Shown: piece by piece, positions 42,165-51,527 of the stretch
Layout of the letters: every line of letters starts with the position of its first letter
Position numbering within the stretch: the first letter of the stretch is position 1
From: PHAA01 sp022706565
GTDB lineage: Bacteria; Bacillota; Syntrophomonadia; Syntrophomonadales; Syntrophomonadaceae
Direction: 5' to 3'
Assembly: GCA_040769385.1 (NCBI GenBank)
Contig: JAXGLD010000002.1
Coordinates: 558,001-622,000, forward strand
DNA length: 64,000 nucleotides
Program-made: the position numbers and the translations under genes
Notes under the pieces: model-generated
What the model saw: the letters and a program-made list of their open reading frames with translations, nothing else
Told to the model about the DNA's origin: nothing
Databases searched by the model: none

Positions 42165-42242
42165 ATACTGGGTGCATTTGTTGAACTCCTATTCTCCAAG
42201 AACATCATTAAGGGAGTTCCTACCGATGCAATGGAGGAATGT

Positions 42243-43103
42243 ATGAATAAAAAACTTATTTCATGCCTGGCTGGATTAGTCCTGATCATGGCCAGCGTAT
42301 ACATAACTGCATCTTATCAACTTCGTACGGACAAGCCTGCCGAAGTTGCTGTGGCATCAATAGCCGCTGCCCCGCCGGCGACCGATGAGAGTATCCCCGA
42401 GCATCTCTCTTTCGATACTGCCGAAACGTCCGAGGATGAAGCCCGGGTCATGGTCAGCCCAATCGCTGAGGCTGTGCAGAAGGATGCTGAGGAACCGGTG
42501 GTGAAGAAAGCAGCTCCAGCCCCGAGCAACGCCAGCATTCAAGAACAACCTAATACTGCTCCGGCTGCCCAGCCTGCCGCCACAGTATCCCGAGCCGTAC
42601 CAGCCAACAACGCCAAATACCCATTGGTTAGCAAGGTCAATGGATCATATGGCCAGTTTCATTATCGAAACACCGCAGGTGGCCGAATTGAAATCGATCC
42701 ACAGTGGATCCAAGCCAATATCGTCACCATAACCTTACCCGGCCTGAATCGATCAGTTCAGGTTCACCGGAATGCAGCTGATAATTTTATCAAAGCCTTT
42801 ACGCTCATTAAGAATGGCACTGCCGTAGTGAACGGGCGTACAGTTCCCCTGCTGAGCCTGGTTAAAACCATGGATGGAACTTGGGTTCCCCGCCATGTCA
42901 ACTGGAATCCCTCCCGAGGACTCAGCAATCATTCCTGGGGAACAGCTATCGACATTAATGCCGCCAATCATTTCCGTTATGTGAATCCCAGTACGGAACG
43001 AAATGATCCCAACCTGATCTTGTGGGAGAAAGCCTTTAAACCGGCGGGGTTCAGCTGGGGCAACAGTTATGCGGATGCCATGCATTACGAGCTTCTCGAT
43101 TAA
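42243..43103 (+). CDS. Secreted or membrane-anchored M15-family D,D/L,D-carboxypeptidase-like protein
   Basis: A 286-aa cell-wall enzyme. The N terminus (KKLISCLAGLVLIMASVYIT) is a signal anchor; a long Ala/Pro/Glu-rich linker runs to about residue 120; the C-terminal domain has the M15 zinc signature SNHSWGTAIDIN (H-x6-D) and the final ligand in DAMHYEL. These are the VanY/M15C ligands for peptidoglycan peptide cleavage. ATG 42243 follows GGAGGAATGT; the frame is open upstream to 42144 but without a ribosome site. The gene sits behind a structured leader with a terminator-like stem, so premature termination control is possible. No spore or lytic operon partners are adjacent. Confidence 0.88.
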   Translation: MNKKLISCLAGLVLIMASVYITASYQLRTDKPAEVAVASIAAAPPATDESIPEHLSFDTAETSEDEARVMVSPIAEAVQKDAEEPVVKKAAPAPSNASIQEQPNTAPAAQPAATVSRAVPANNAKYPLVSKVNGSYGQFHYRNTAGGRIEIDPQWIQANIVTITLPGLNRSVQVHRNAADNFIKAFTLIKNGTAVVNGRTVPLLSLVKTMDGTWVPRHVNWNPSRGLSNHSWGTAIDINAANHFRYVNPSTERNDPNLILWEKAFKPAGFSWGNSYADAMHYELLD

Positions 43104-43151
43104 GATCGACTGCTCCAGTACATACTAAATAAAAAACTGGAGGAGTATATA

Positions 43152-43376
43152 ATGCGCATTAGCGATCCCAACAAACTGGCCGGCAGAATCATGGAAATCA
43201 AACACGGCAAGGATTTGACTGAAGTCATTATTGATATAGGCGATCAGCCAGTAACCGCCACCATAACCGCCGGGGCAGCCCATGATATGAATCTGCACCA
43301 GGGTGACAAGGTGTTCGCTATGTTCAACTCTACGTCGGTGACCCTGATCAGAGACGGTCAGAAGAATGACGATTAG
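43152..43376 (+). CDS. Solo Mop/TOBE-domain molybdate-binding protein
   Basis: A 74-aa single TOBE (Mop) domain: MRISDPNKLAGRIMEIKHGK, DLTEVIIDIGDQPVTATIT, MNLHQGDKVFAMFNSTSVTL. Molbindins of this size assemble into hexamers that store molybdate or tungstate. ATG 43152 follows CTGGAGGAG. It is 48 bases after the M15 gene and ends at a strong terminator. No other molybdenum genes are in the window, though formate dehydrogenases of related organisms need Mo or W. The usual repeat form has 65-70 residues, so this is a normal single unit. Confidence 0.87.
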   Translation: MRISDPNKLAGRIMEIKHGKDLTEVIIDIGDQPVTATITAGAAHDMNLHQGDKVFAMFNSTSVTLIRDGQKNDD

Positions 43377-43459
43377 ATAGCTTAAACGTTGCTCCCATCT
43401 GCGTAACCAGGCCAAGCTTGACGGCTGCACCGGAAAAACCAATAGCCAAACAAACTAAG

Positions 43460-43489
43460 ATCGGGGTCGTTTTGACCCCGATTCTTTTT
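43460..43489 (+). terminator. Terminator after the Mop gene
   Basis: ATCGGGGTC / GACCCCGAT, 5-base loop, then TCTTTTT. It separates the plus-strand genes from the convergent pyk gene. Confidence 0.9.
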
Positions 43490-43520
43490 GACCGACAGCT
43501 CAGCGTGAACTGCATATCGC

Positions 43521-45272
43521 TCATAAGACTTTAGCCAAACCACTATAAATAAGGCCGTGAGCCGTATCGATGGTGACCAAATCCCCCTCCTTCAAGATCC
43601 GGGTGGCGTCTTGGGCCCCTACAATTACCGGCAATCCGGTATTCAGTCCAATGATAGCGGCATCCGAAGTCAATCCCCCTTCTTCTGCGACTATAGCCGT
43701 AACTTTGTTTAGATACGGGACCATGGCGGGATATACAGCTCGGCATACCAGGATATCACCAGATTCAATCCGGGCCAGATCCGTTTCATCCAGCACTATC
43801 TTGCTCCGTCCGCTTGCCGGTTTCGAACCTACGCCCATACCGCGCAACAGTATGTCGCTGACCACATGCACCTTGATCAGATTGGTGCTGCCGGTAAGGC
43901 CGGCGGGACTTCCAGCGGTCAGCACGACCATATCCCCTTGCCGAATATACTGCTTTTCCAGGCACCGATCCAGAGCGGCTTCAAGGATATCATCAGTTCC
44001 GTAAGCAGGCCTGGTCAATACTGGGTAAACCCCCCACACCATCACCAGTTTACGCATCACCGCCGGATTGGCGGTAACCGCAAAAATATCTGCCCGGGGC
44101 CGATATTTGGATACCATTCGTGCCGTCGCTCCGGTAGTGGTAGAGGTGACGATTGTATTTATTCCCAGACTGGCGACAGTGGTGCAGGTGGCAAAACTGA
44201 TTGCATCGGTTACTGAAGAAGTCCCCTGCAGTCGCTTCGAACGCAACAGATCATGATAGGGGAGAGCCTGTTCGGCGCGTGCCGCCACCCGGGCCATTGT
44301 CTCCACCGCCTCCACCGGATACCGGCCGGCCGCACTCTCTCCGGAGAGCATGATGGCATCGGCGCCATCGAAAATAGCGTTGGCAACATCTGAAACCTCG
44401 GCCCGCGTTGGCCGGGGATTGTTTATCATGGAATCCAGCATCTGGGTGGCGATTATCACTACTTTTCCAGCTTTATTACACTCCTGGATGATTCTCTTCT
44501 GGACCAGTGGAACTTCTTCAGCCGGGATCTCCACTCCCAAGTCGCCCCGGGCTACCATAACCCCGTCCGCCACTTTGATTATTTCATCCAGATTATCAAC
44601 CCCGGCTTGGCTTTCTATCTTAGCAATAATATCTATGTTGGCATCTCGGGATTCCAGGATCCTTCGTATGTCCAGAACATCCTGGGCGCTCCTTACAAAC
44701 GATGCCGCGATAAAATCGACCTTTTCATCAATCCCAAAATTAATGTCAGCAATATCTTTATCGCTTAAAAAAGGCAGATTTATCCGTACTGCGGGTACAT
44801 TAACGCCTTTTTTCTCTCCCAGTTCTCCTCCATTTACGACCCGGCAGATGATGTCTGTAGCGGTGATGGATTCAACCTCCAGGTTAATCAAACCATCGGC
44901 GAGCAGAATGGATATTCCCGGCTTGACCTCCGCTGGCAGGTTATGGTAGCTTATCCCAACCTCGTACTCGTCCCCGGGAACCTCACGAGTGGTTAGTACA
45001 AATTTCTGCCCAGCCTTCAGGTTTACCTTCTTGTTTTGCAGCGACCCGGTCCTTATCTCCGGACCTTTGGTGTCAAGCATAATTGCCAGCGGCACATCCA
45101 GTTGAGTGGCTACACGACGTACGGTTTCTATCCTGGATTGGTGCTCCGCATGCTCGCCATGAGAGAAATTTAACCGGGCTACATTCATGCCTTTGGCCAC
45201 CAATTGGGACATAATAGCATGATCCTCACTGGCCGGCCCAATTGTACATATTATCTTGGTTTTGCGCATCAT
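43521..45272 (-). CDS. pyk: Pyruvate kinase with C-terminal PEP-utilising domain
   Basis: Glycolytic enzyme, PEP + ADP to pyruvate + ATP. Residues 1-350 form the barrel and B domain, with RLNFSHGEHAEH, LDTKGPEIRTG and the catalytic Lys block DFIAASFVRSA...IIAKIESQAG and DGVMVARGDLGVEIP; the regulatory C domain follows. The last 95 residues are an extra PEP-utiliser swivelling domain (VAEEGGLTSDAAIIGLNTGL) as in Bacillus-type pyruvate kinases, hence 583 aa rather than 470. ATG 45272 follows GGAGG; the next codon is also ATG and has slightly better spacing. It is 9 bases after pfkA and co-transcribed with it. Confidence 0.96.
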   Translation of the reverse strand: MMRKTKIICTIGPASEDHAIMSQLVAKGMNVARLNFSHGEHAEHQSRIETVRRVATQLDVPLAIMLDTKGPEIRTGSLQNKKVNLKAGQKFVLTTREVPGDEYEVGISYHNLPAEVKPGISILLADGLINLEVESITATDIICRVVNGGELGEKKGVNVPAVRINLPFLSDKDIADINFGIDEKVDFIAASFVRSAQDVLDIRRILESRDANIDIIAKIESQAGVDNLDEIIKVADGVMVARGDLGVEIPAEEVPLVQKRIIQECNKAGKVVIIATQMLDSMINNPRPTRAEVSDVANAIFDGADAIMLSGESAAGRYPVEAVETMARVAARAEQALPYHDLLRSKRLQGTSSVTDAISFATCTTVASLGINTIVTSTTTGATARMVSKYRPRADIFAVTANPAVMRKLVMVWGVYPVLTRPAYGTDDILEAALDRCLEKQYIRQGDMVVLTAGSPAGLTGSTNLIKVHVVSDILLRGMGVGSKPASGRSKIVLDETDLARIESGDILVCRAVYPAMVPYLNKVTAIVAEEGGLTSDAAIIGLNTGLPVIVGAQDATRILKEGDLVTIDTAHGLIYSGLAKVL

Positions 45273-45281
45273 TTACCTCCG

Positions 45282-46238
45282 CTAAATGGAGAGTATTCCC
45301 ACCATATCATAAATGCTCAAATCTGTTACCCGACTGCTCTCTACTACCTCCTGGAGGGGAACTGTGTAAACCCTGTTCCGGTCTCCCCCCACCATCACGT
45401 TACGCTGCCCTTCATATATGAGTTCGACAGCGTTCTTGCCCATCACCGAGGCCATGATACGGTCTACGGCGGTGGGAGTTCCGCCCCTCTGGATGTGACC
45501 CAGTATGGTTATCCGGGTATCATGTTGGGTTTCGGCTTCTATAAACTCCTTCAATTCCAGAGCTGGAACAACACCTTCAGCTACAATAATGATGCTATGC
45601 AGCTTGCCCCGATTGATTCCCTGTTTAATCTTGTTTACTACCTGCTCCAAATCCGGATTAATCTCAGGAATGAGAACCGATTCAGCCCCACCGGCCAATC
45701 CGGCAGTCAGCGCAATCTCACCGCAATCCCTTCCCATCACTTCGATAATAAAAATACGGCCATGACTGGTGGCCGTATCCCGCAACCGGTTGATAGCCCC
45801 AAGGACCGTGTTAACAGCGGTATCGAAACCGATTGAGTATGTAAAAGGGACATCGTTGTCTATGGTGGCGGGGATGCCGACTACATTAACACCCAGCTTC
45901 GATAACTCACAGCCCCCGCTGAGACTGCCCTCACCGCCGATTACGACCAGGCTGGCAATACCCCATTTTCCCAGCACGGCAGCGGCCTTGGCCTGTCCTG
46001 ACCCAGTCTTGAATTCTTCGGAACGGGATGTCTGCAGGATAGTACCGCCGCGGTGAATTATATCTGCTACCGAACCAGCGGTCATGGGTTTTATCTCCTC
46101 ATTAAGAAGTCCGGCAAAACCCTGGTGGATCCCGTGTACTTCCATCCCCCGGTAAATTGCGGTACGAACCACCGCGCGTATGGCCGCGTTCATTCCTGAC
46201 GCATCGCCACCACTGGTTAAAACCGCCAGCCTATGCAA
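45282..46238 (-). CDS. pfkA: 6-phosphofructokinase
   Basis: Phosphorylates fructose 6-phosphate, 318 aa. It has the PfkA pattern MHRLAVLTSGGDASGMNAAI, catalytic TIDND (Asp127), and the F6P site MGRDCGEIAL. Two residues that set the phosphoryl donor are unusual: GGEGS has Glu at 103 (Asp in E. coli) with Gly104 as in ATP enzymes, and Ala at 124 (Gly in ATP, Lys in PPi enzymes). The enzyme is thus probably ATP-dependent, but this should be treated as open. It follows mtrB by about 20 bases and precedes pyk by 9, forming a glycolytic pair. Confidence 0.93.
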   Translation of the reverse strand: MHRLAVLTSGGDASGMNAAIRAVVRTAIYRGMEVHGIHQGFAGLLNEEIKPMTAGSVADIIHRGGTILQTSRSEEFKTGSGQAKAAAVLGKWGIASLVVIGGEGSLSGGCELSKLGVNVVGIPATIDNDVPFTYSIGFDTAVNTVLGAINRLRDTATSHGRIFIIEVMGRDCGEIALTAGLAGGAESVLIPEINPDLEQVVNKIKQGINRGKLHSIIIVAEGVVPALELKEFIEAETQHDTRITILGHIQRGGTPTAVDRIMASVMGKNAVELIYEGQRNVMVGGDRNRVYTVPLQEVVESSRVTDLSIYDMVGILSI

Positions 46239-46258
46239 CCCCGCACCCCCATCTACAG

Positions 46259-46495
46259 TTATTTCTTCGGCCCCTCAGCTAAAGTCATACCATACCGGTG
46301 CATCACTTCTGCATTGCCTCTGATTTTTATGGCTGATGTGTGGGCAGTGAATTGAACCAACAGAATCTCGCCTTTGTCGAGTTTCTCGGTATGGTGAAAT
46401 TTGGTGTCCTGTCCCCGGGTTAGTCCAATTATGGTGACTCCGTTCTCCAAGGCCTTGATCACAATATAGTCATCTCCAATATAATCTTGATTCAT
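46259..46495 (-). CDS. mtrB: Tryptophan RNA-binding attenuation protein TRAP (MtrB)
   Basis: An 11-subunit ring protein that, when loaded with Trp, wraps (G/U)AG-repeat RNA and attenuates trp genes. The 78-aa product matches TRAP of Bacillus nearly residue for residue in YIVIKALENGVTIIGLTRG, DTKFHHTEKLDKGE and HTSAIKIRG. The RNA-binding Lys/Lys/Arg triad is conserved as Lys38, Lys57 and Arg59 (one position shifted). ATG 46495 follows AAGGAGG by 9 bases; in-frame codons upstream belong to no ribosome site. It lies 13 bases after dnaE and 20 before pfkA, without any trp gene around, so its RNA target is elsewhere. Confidence 0.95.
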   Translation of the reverse strand: MNQDYIGDDYIVIKALENGVTIIGLTRGQDTKFHHTEKLDKGEILLVQFTAHTSAIKIRGNAEVMHRYGMTLAEGPKK

Positions 46496-46508
46496 GCGTT
46501 TGACCTCC

Positions 46509-49500
46509 TTAATTGAACCAGACATTATGTCTGCCCACCAACCGCTGCAGTTCGTTTTTAAGGCCGGGGTGGGGCTGGACATCATACTTATCATCCAACA
46601 CCCGGTTCTTCTTGCCGGGCAGCCGTAAACAAACCTCGGCTGAGCCCGGGTATTGTCCGATCACTGCCAGCAATGCCGTCCTGGTCTGTGCATCGTTCTT
46701 CTCCGGAAGCAGCCGCACATGCATTTCCTTGAGCGTTGGCTTCAGCTGGAACGCCCTGCGCATCGCTATCTTGGGCTGTTCATCCCGCAGATCCAGAAAA
46801 CCCTCAACCACAATGGGTACGTCGGGTTGGATCAAATCGATACATTGCCGATAAGCAGACGAAAACAACATGACCTCGATTCGCCCGCTCAAATCCTCTA
46901 GGAAAAACCGGGCATAGGGATCTCCCCGACGGCTGATTTTTTTACTTATGGCGGAGGGTATTCCAGCTACCCGCACATATTCCTCGCCGTCATTAACATT
47001 TAGACCCGCGATTTCGCTGGTAGTCACCAGGTCGATAATCTCCCGGTAGTTGTCCAAGGGGTTGGCGGATACGTAGAAACCCAGAACCTCCTTTTCCCGG
47101 CTCAGTTTTTCCTGGTTATCCCACTCGCCTTTGACCAGCACCGCGGGTTCCTCGACCATATCGGCTGCATCACCGAACAAAGAGAGTTGATCACCCTGAC
47201 TGGCTTGTTTGACTTGGGCGGCCAAGGTCATCGATTCGTCCATAATTGAGTACAACTGCTTGCGGGTTTGGCCCAGGGAATCGAAACAGCCTGCATTGAT
47301 CAGGTTTTCCACCATCCGCTTGTTTATCTGGGTGAGATCGACTCGCTGGCAAAAATCAAAAAAGGAGCTAAAATTACCTTGCCGCCGAGCCTCGACGATA
47401 GCCTTGACGGCATTTATTCCCACATTCTTGATGGCACCCAGGCCGAACCGGATACCATCCGCCCCCACCGTGAAGTTTTCAAAGCTCTGGTTGATGTCGG
47501 GCGGCAGGATAGGTATCCCCATCTTTTTACAGTCTTTGATATAGAAAACCACCCGGTCCTGGTGCTCAATGACACTGCTGAGAAAAGCACACATAAATTC
47601 AACCGGATAGTGAGCCTTTAAATAAGCAGTCTGGTAAGATATCAGAGCGTAGGCTGCCGAATGGCTTTTGTTGAAACCATAGCCGGCAAAACTCTCCATG
47701 ATATCAAACAGGTGTCCGGCCAAGCCCTCGTCGATGCCGTTCCGGGCAGCACCTTGAATAAATTTATCGCGCATGGCCATGATCTCACTGGCTTTTTTCT
47801 TGCCCATGGCACGGCGCAGCACATCCGCTTCACCCATGGTGAAATTGGCCAGGTCGCTGGCTACCCGCATGACCTGTTCCTGGTAGAGAATAACGCCATA
47901 GGTTTCCTCCAATATCGGCTCCAGGGCGGGATGCATGTACTCTACCTTCTGGCGTCCCTGTTTCCGGTTGATGAAATCCTCCACCATGCCGGAGCCCAGC
48001 GGGCCGGGACGGTACAGGGCAATTACAGCGATCAAGTCTTCGAAGCGGTTAGGCTGCATGTCCCGCAAAATACGACGCAGGCCATCGCTTTCCAATTGGA
48101 ATACGCCGATGGTGTCGCCCTCCTGGAGCAATCGGAAAACCTGCTTATCATCCAGCGGCAGGTTCTCCAAATCTATCTTTACCCCCTTGGTCTTTTTGAT
48201 TATCTCCACCGCCCGGTCCAGCACAGTCAAGGTCCTAAGCCCCAGTATATCCATCTTAAGGAGGCCGATGTCCTCCACTGTCTCTTTGGCAAATTGGGTA
48301 ATAATATGGCCGTCACTGGTCTTTTGCAAAGGCAACAAGGAGCTTAAGGTCTCACGGCCGATCACCACTCCAGCCGCATGTACGGAAGCATGGCGGGGCA
48401 TCCCCTCGATGGCCCGGGCAATATCGATTATACGGCGGGTATCATAATCATTTTGATAGGCAGCCGCCAGATCCGGGGAAATCTCCAAAGCCCTGTCTAT
48501 AGTAACCCCCAGCTCAGCGGGGATCATCTTGGCAATCCGGTCTACATTACCGTAGGATATATCCAGAGCCCGGCCCACATCGCGGATCGCGGCCCGAGCC
48601 GCCATGGTACCGAATGTGATGATCTGGGCTACCCGATCGATGCCGTATCGCTCGATGATGTAGGCGATAACCTGTTCTCTCTTTTCAAAGCAAAAGTCGA
48701 CATCGATATCCGGCATGCTGATGCGTTCAGGATTGAGAAACCGTTCAAAGAGCAGGTCGTATTTGAGCGGATCTATGGTAGTAATACCTAGAACGTAGGA
48801 AACCAGGCTCCCCGCGGCCGAACCACGTCCAGGGCCGACCGGCACGTTATGGGTTCTAGCCCAGTTGACCAAGTCCTGAACGATCAGAAAGTATTCCGCA
48901 AAACCCATCTCATTTATCATACTCAGCTCATAGGCCAACCGCTGCTTAACCTGCTCATCCGGTTGGGGATAGCGGAGGACGAACTTTTCCTTGGTCAATT
49001 GCTCCAAATAACTCTCTGGGCTATAGCCATCCGGAATCGAGAAATAAGGCAAGTGAAATTCGCCGAAGGTAAACTCCAGTTCACATGCTTCGGCTATCTT
49101 AAGGGTGTTGTCCGCCGCTTCGGGATGGTCGGGAAAGAGAGCCCGCATCTCATCTTCGCTCTTCAGATAGAACTCGCTGCCATTAAAGCGCATGCGGTCT
49201 TGATCAGACACCACCTTGCCGGTTTGAATGCACAGCAGCACATCATGAACCGCGGCGTCCTCTTTGCGGATGTAATGAGCATCGTTGCTGGAAACTACCG
49301 GTATTCCAGTCTCATCACTTATTTTGAATAAGCTCTGGCAAACCCTCTTTTCCAAATCGATGCCGTGATCCTGAACCTCCAGATAAAAGTTACCGGGACC
49401 AAATACCCGTTGTAATTTGAGGGCGGTCTCCCGGGCAGAATCTTGATTGCCGGCAACAATCAGCTGGGGTATCTCTCCGGCCAGACATCCGCTCAGTCCA

Positions 49501-49901
49501 ATCAGCCCCTCATGGTATTTTTCCAGCAGTTCCATGTCAATCCGAGGCCTATAATAAAAACCCTCAATGTATGCTCGGCTCACCATCTCGGTCAGATTTC
49601 GGTACCCAACCTCATTTTTACACAACAGGGTCAGGTGAGCATTGCGTTCATCAGCTCGGGCATCCCGGTCCAATCTGCTTCTGGGGGCAACATAAACCTC
49701 GCAGCCTATGATCGGTTTGATACCTCGCTTTTTCGCTTCCCGGTAGAAATCCATGATGCCATAAAGCACTCCATGATCTGTAATCGCTATCGCCGGCATG
49801 TCCAATTCCACAGCCCGGTTCACCAGATCCCTGATCCGGCAGGCTCCGTCCAGCAGACTATATTCGGAATGGTTATGCAGATGCACAAAACCCTTGGCCA
49901 T
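46509..49901 (-). CDS. dnaE: DNA polymerase III alpha subunit DnaE
   Basis: Replicative or error-tolerant C-family polymerase, 1130 aa. An N-terminal PHP domain (HLHNHSEYSLLDGACRIRDL, ITDHGVLYG) is followed by the polymerase palm with the catalytic acidic motifs PDIDVDF (about residue 400) and GPGRGSAAGS, the fingers with helix-hairpin-helix, a tandem HhH region (GFNKSHSAAY), and a C-terminal OB domain (VRVAGIPSAI..., VMLFSSAY). It lacks the internal exonuclease of PolC, so it is the DnaE type. ATG 49901 has GGGGAGTAAT upstream. The gene heads a cluster with mtrB, pfkA and pyk. Confidence 0.96.
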   Translation of the reverse strand: MAKGFVHLHNHSEYSLLDGACRIRDLVNRAVELDMPAIAITDHGVLYGIMDFYREAKKRGIKPIIGCEVYVAPRSRLDRDARADERNAHLTLLCKNEVGYRNLTEMVSRAYIEGFYYRPRIDMELLEKYHEGLIGLSGCLAGEIPQLIVAGNQDSARETALKLQRVFGPGNFYLEVQDHGIDLEKRVCQSLFKISDETGIPVVSSNDAHYIRKEDAAVHDVLLCIQTGKVVSDQDRMRFNGSEFYLKSEDEMRALFPDHPEAADNTLKIAEACELEFTFGEFHLPYFSIPDGYSPESYLEQLTKEKFVLRYPQPDEQVKQRLAYELSMINEMGFAEYFLIVQDLVNWARTHNVPVGPGRGSAAGSLVSYVLGITTIDPLKYDLLFERFLNPERISMPDIDVDFCFEKREQVIAYIIERYGIDRVAQIITFGTMAARAAIRDVGRALDISYGNVDRIAKMIPAELGVTIDRALEISPDLAAAYQNDYDTRRIIDIARAIEGMPRHASVHAAGVVIGRETLSSLLPLQKTSDGHIITQFAKETVEDIGLLKMDILGLRTLTVLDRAVEIIKKTKGVKIDLENLPLDDKQVFRLLQEGDTIGVFQLESDGLRRILRDMQPNRFEDLIAVIALYRPGPLGSGMVEDFINRKQGRQKVEYMHPALEPILEETYGVILYQEQVMRVASDLANFTMGEADVLRRAMGKKKASEIMAMRDKFIQGAARNGIDEGLAGHLFDIMESFAGYGFNKSHSAAYALISYQTAYLKAHYPVEFMCAFLSSVIEHQDRVVFYIKDCKKMGIPILPPDINQSFENFTVGADGIRFGLGAIKNVGINAVKAIVEARRQGNFSSFFDFCQRVDLTQINKRMVENLINAGCFDSLGQTRKQLYSIMDESMTLAAQVKQASQGDQLSLFGDAADMVEEPAVLVKGEWDNQEKLSREKEVLGFYVSANPLDNYREIIDLVTTSEIAGLNVNDGEEYVRVAGIPSAISKKISRRGDPYARFFLEDLSGRIEVMLFSSAYRQCIDLIQPDVPIVVEGFLDLRDEQPKIAMRRAFQLKPTLKEMHVRLLPEKNDAQTRTALLAVIGQYPGSAEVCLRLPGKKNRVLDDKYDVQPHPGLKNELQRLVGRHNVWFN

Positions 49902-50019
49902 TCTGATTACTCCCCATAGTCAATATTTCCGTTTTTACCATGTCATTATCAATATTATCATAAAAAACGGAACGCTGATTAGGTTGGGAGCTGGTCAGAT
50001 ACACGGGGCCGAGACTCTA

Positions 50020-50205
50020 CTATGCTTTATTCTGTTTGAGTTTCCTGCGCATGATGCCGCCGACCCGACCACAGTCGGCGTTGGTCAAGGATTCCCATCC
50101 ATTCGCCTCAATCTGTTCCCACAGTCCCAGTTCCCGGGCTGTCTCAATCTTCAAAAGATCTCTTTCGGTTAGAGCCTTATTGGCCTTTTTGCTTTTCTTC
50201 TTCAT
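50020..50205 (-). CDS. Small acid-soluble spore protein, alpha/beta type
   Basis: A 61-aa basic protein with the alpha/beta-SASP pattern: LLKIETARELGL (compare the family E-x-A-x-E-x-G helix), then ADCGRVGGIMRRKLKQ with the conserved GR(I/V)GG-x-M. Such proteins coat spore DNA in the forespore. It carries a lysine-rich N-terminal tail (MKKKSKKANK) and a single Cys, which is unusual. ATG 50205 follows GGAGGGAGGTAAG. It is monocistronic upstream of dnaE. A CATTCTA (-10 like sigma-G) at 50229-50223 was seen, but its spacing does not fit. Confidence 0.82.
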   Translation of the reverse strand: MKKKSKKANKALTERDLLKIETARELGLWEQIEANGWESLTNADCGRVGGIMRRKLKQNKA

Positions 50206-50359
50206 TTACTTACCTCCCTCCGTAGAATGTGGCGTACTTATTCTATGGTTTCCTATTCCCATAATTTTTTTTATCTTTTTATTTTTATCTTAAGCATTAG
50301 AAGGATTTTTTGGTAATATCTAGAAATTAAGTGCTACACACTAAATAAGGAGGAATATC

Positions 50360-51520
50360 ATGTTCTCTACCTTTCTAAACAAGGAAAGCCAATGTTTCTT
50401 GGATCTATCCGTTTTCATCAACTATCGTCCCGATGAACTGCTTTTCTATTATTATGATTCCACTATAAACATTTCCCTGGAGACCTATTTGCAGATGCAG
50501 GAATGGTTGGACAATAATATGGGCAATCCCGATAATTTATCTACTTGGATTGATTTCATCAATATCGAGCTCGAAGCTGGTCAGGATCTGTTAGAGATGC
50601 ATCTGAGCGATTACCTGAATTCGGTAGGGCCATACTACTATGTCCCCACTAATACCCAGTTTCATTTCTCCCGATTCCATTCTGCCGAAGAGGAATTTCT
50701 AACTTCAGCTGACTTGGCCCAATTGTTCAATTACCACAAACGTCCCCAATTAGACCGGCCCTTGAACAAGTATGCCCAGACCCGCAAAACCAATAAAAAA
50801 GGCTTGCGCAGCAAGGATGAACTGATCCGGGATATCAGTATGTGCAAAGCCAGCCTGGGCAAAATCGCATCCGTCGATAAGCATATTCTCTACATCAATA
50901 AGTTCATAGAACAGCGGCAATCGATATGCGAAGCATCTGATCTGGAACCGGCGGAACCCAACCTAATCCCGATCAAGCCGAAAAAGCCGGCTGAACCGCA
51001 GTCACGTTTCAACCTGTTGGATTCCATCGGGTTGCCCAAACGTCATACCAAGCCAGGTTCAAACTCAGATTACAGCCAAAAGATGAAAATATATTTCATA
51101 AAATCCAGGCAGCATGAGAAGGCTTGCGAAAGGTACAAAAAAGCTCTGCAGAACTGGCCTGAGAACCGCGATGCTTTTGTGCAGAAGTGCGGATTGGAAG
51201 TCCAGGAAGCTAAATCAACCCTCAAAAACGCCCTGGAATTACGGTCAATTTACCAGGACATAATTCGAAAAAGTTATGTTCACAGCGTTTACCAAAACGT
51301 CGATACCCTCAACAAATTCCAATACTACCTGGAAACCGGGAGGGCTGACGACCTGCAGGGATGTATGAACATATATGAGATCGAAAGCCATTGGGAAGAC
51401 GTCAAAGCCGGACAAGAAAGGATCGAGAACACCATTTATCATTTGCAGCCTGATAATGAAGCCTTGTTCTATGCAAATCAGGAAGTCAACCGACTGATAG
51501 CCAGCACCATTGAACAATAG
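50360..51520 (+). CDS. Uncharacterised 386-aa soluble protein
   Basis: I do not recognise this protein. It has no signal peptide, membrane segment or metal motif. The first 110 residues are rich in aromatic and acidic residues (RPDELLFYYYDSTINISLET); a basic Pro/Lys linker follows near 195-215 (PNLIPIKPKKPAEPQSRFNL); the rest is helical and probably coiled coil (KACERYKKALQNWPENRDAF). ATG 50360 is preceded by AAGGAGGAATATC. Codon use and base content are slightly more A/T-rich than neighbours. It stands alone between a SASP and a rhomboid gene, which it meets with 7 bases between. Confidence 0.7.
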   Translation: MFSTFLNKESQCFLDLSVFINYRPDELLFYYYDSTINISLETYLQMQEWLDNNMGNPDNLSTWIDFINIELEAGQDLLEMHLSDYLNSVGPYYYVPTNTQFHFSRFHSAEEEFLTSADLAQLFNYHKRPQLDRPLNKYAQTRKTNKKGLRSKDELIRDISMCKASLGKIASVDKHILYINKFIEQRQSICEASDLEPAEPNLIPIKPKKPAEPQSRFNLLDSIGLPKRHTKPGSNSDYSQKMKIYFIKSRQHEKACERYKKALQNWPENRDAFVQKCGLEVQEAKSTLKNALELRSIYQDIIRKSYVHSVYQNVDTLNKFQYYLETGRADDLQGCMNIYEIESHWEDVKAGQERIENTIYHLQPDNEALFYANQEVNRLIASTIEQ

Positions 51521-51527
51521 AATGGGG

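Noticed and set aside
50206..50240. Sigma-G promoter of the SASP gene (CATTCTA at 50229-50223)
   Set aside because: The -35 spacing does not fit and the start site would fall inside the ribosome-binding region.
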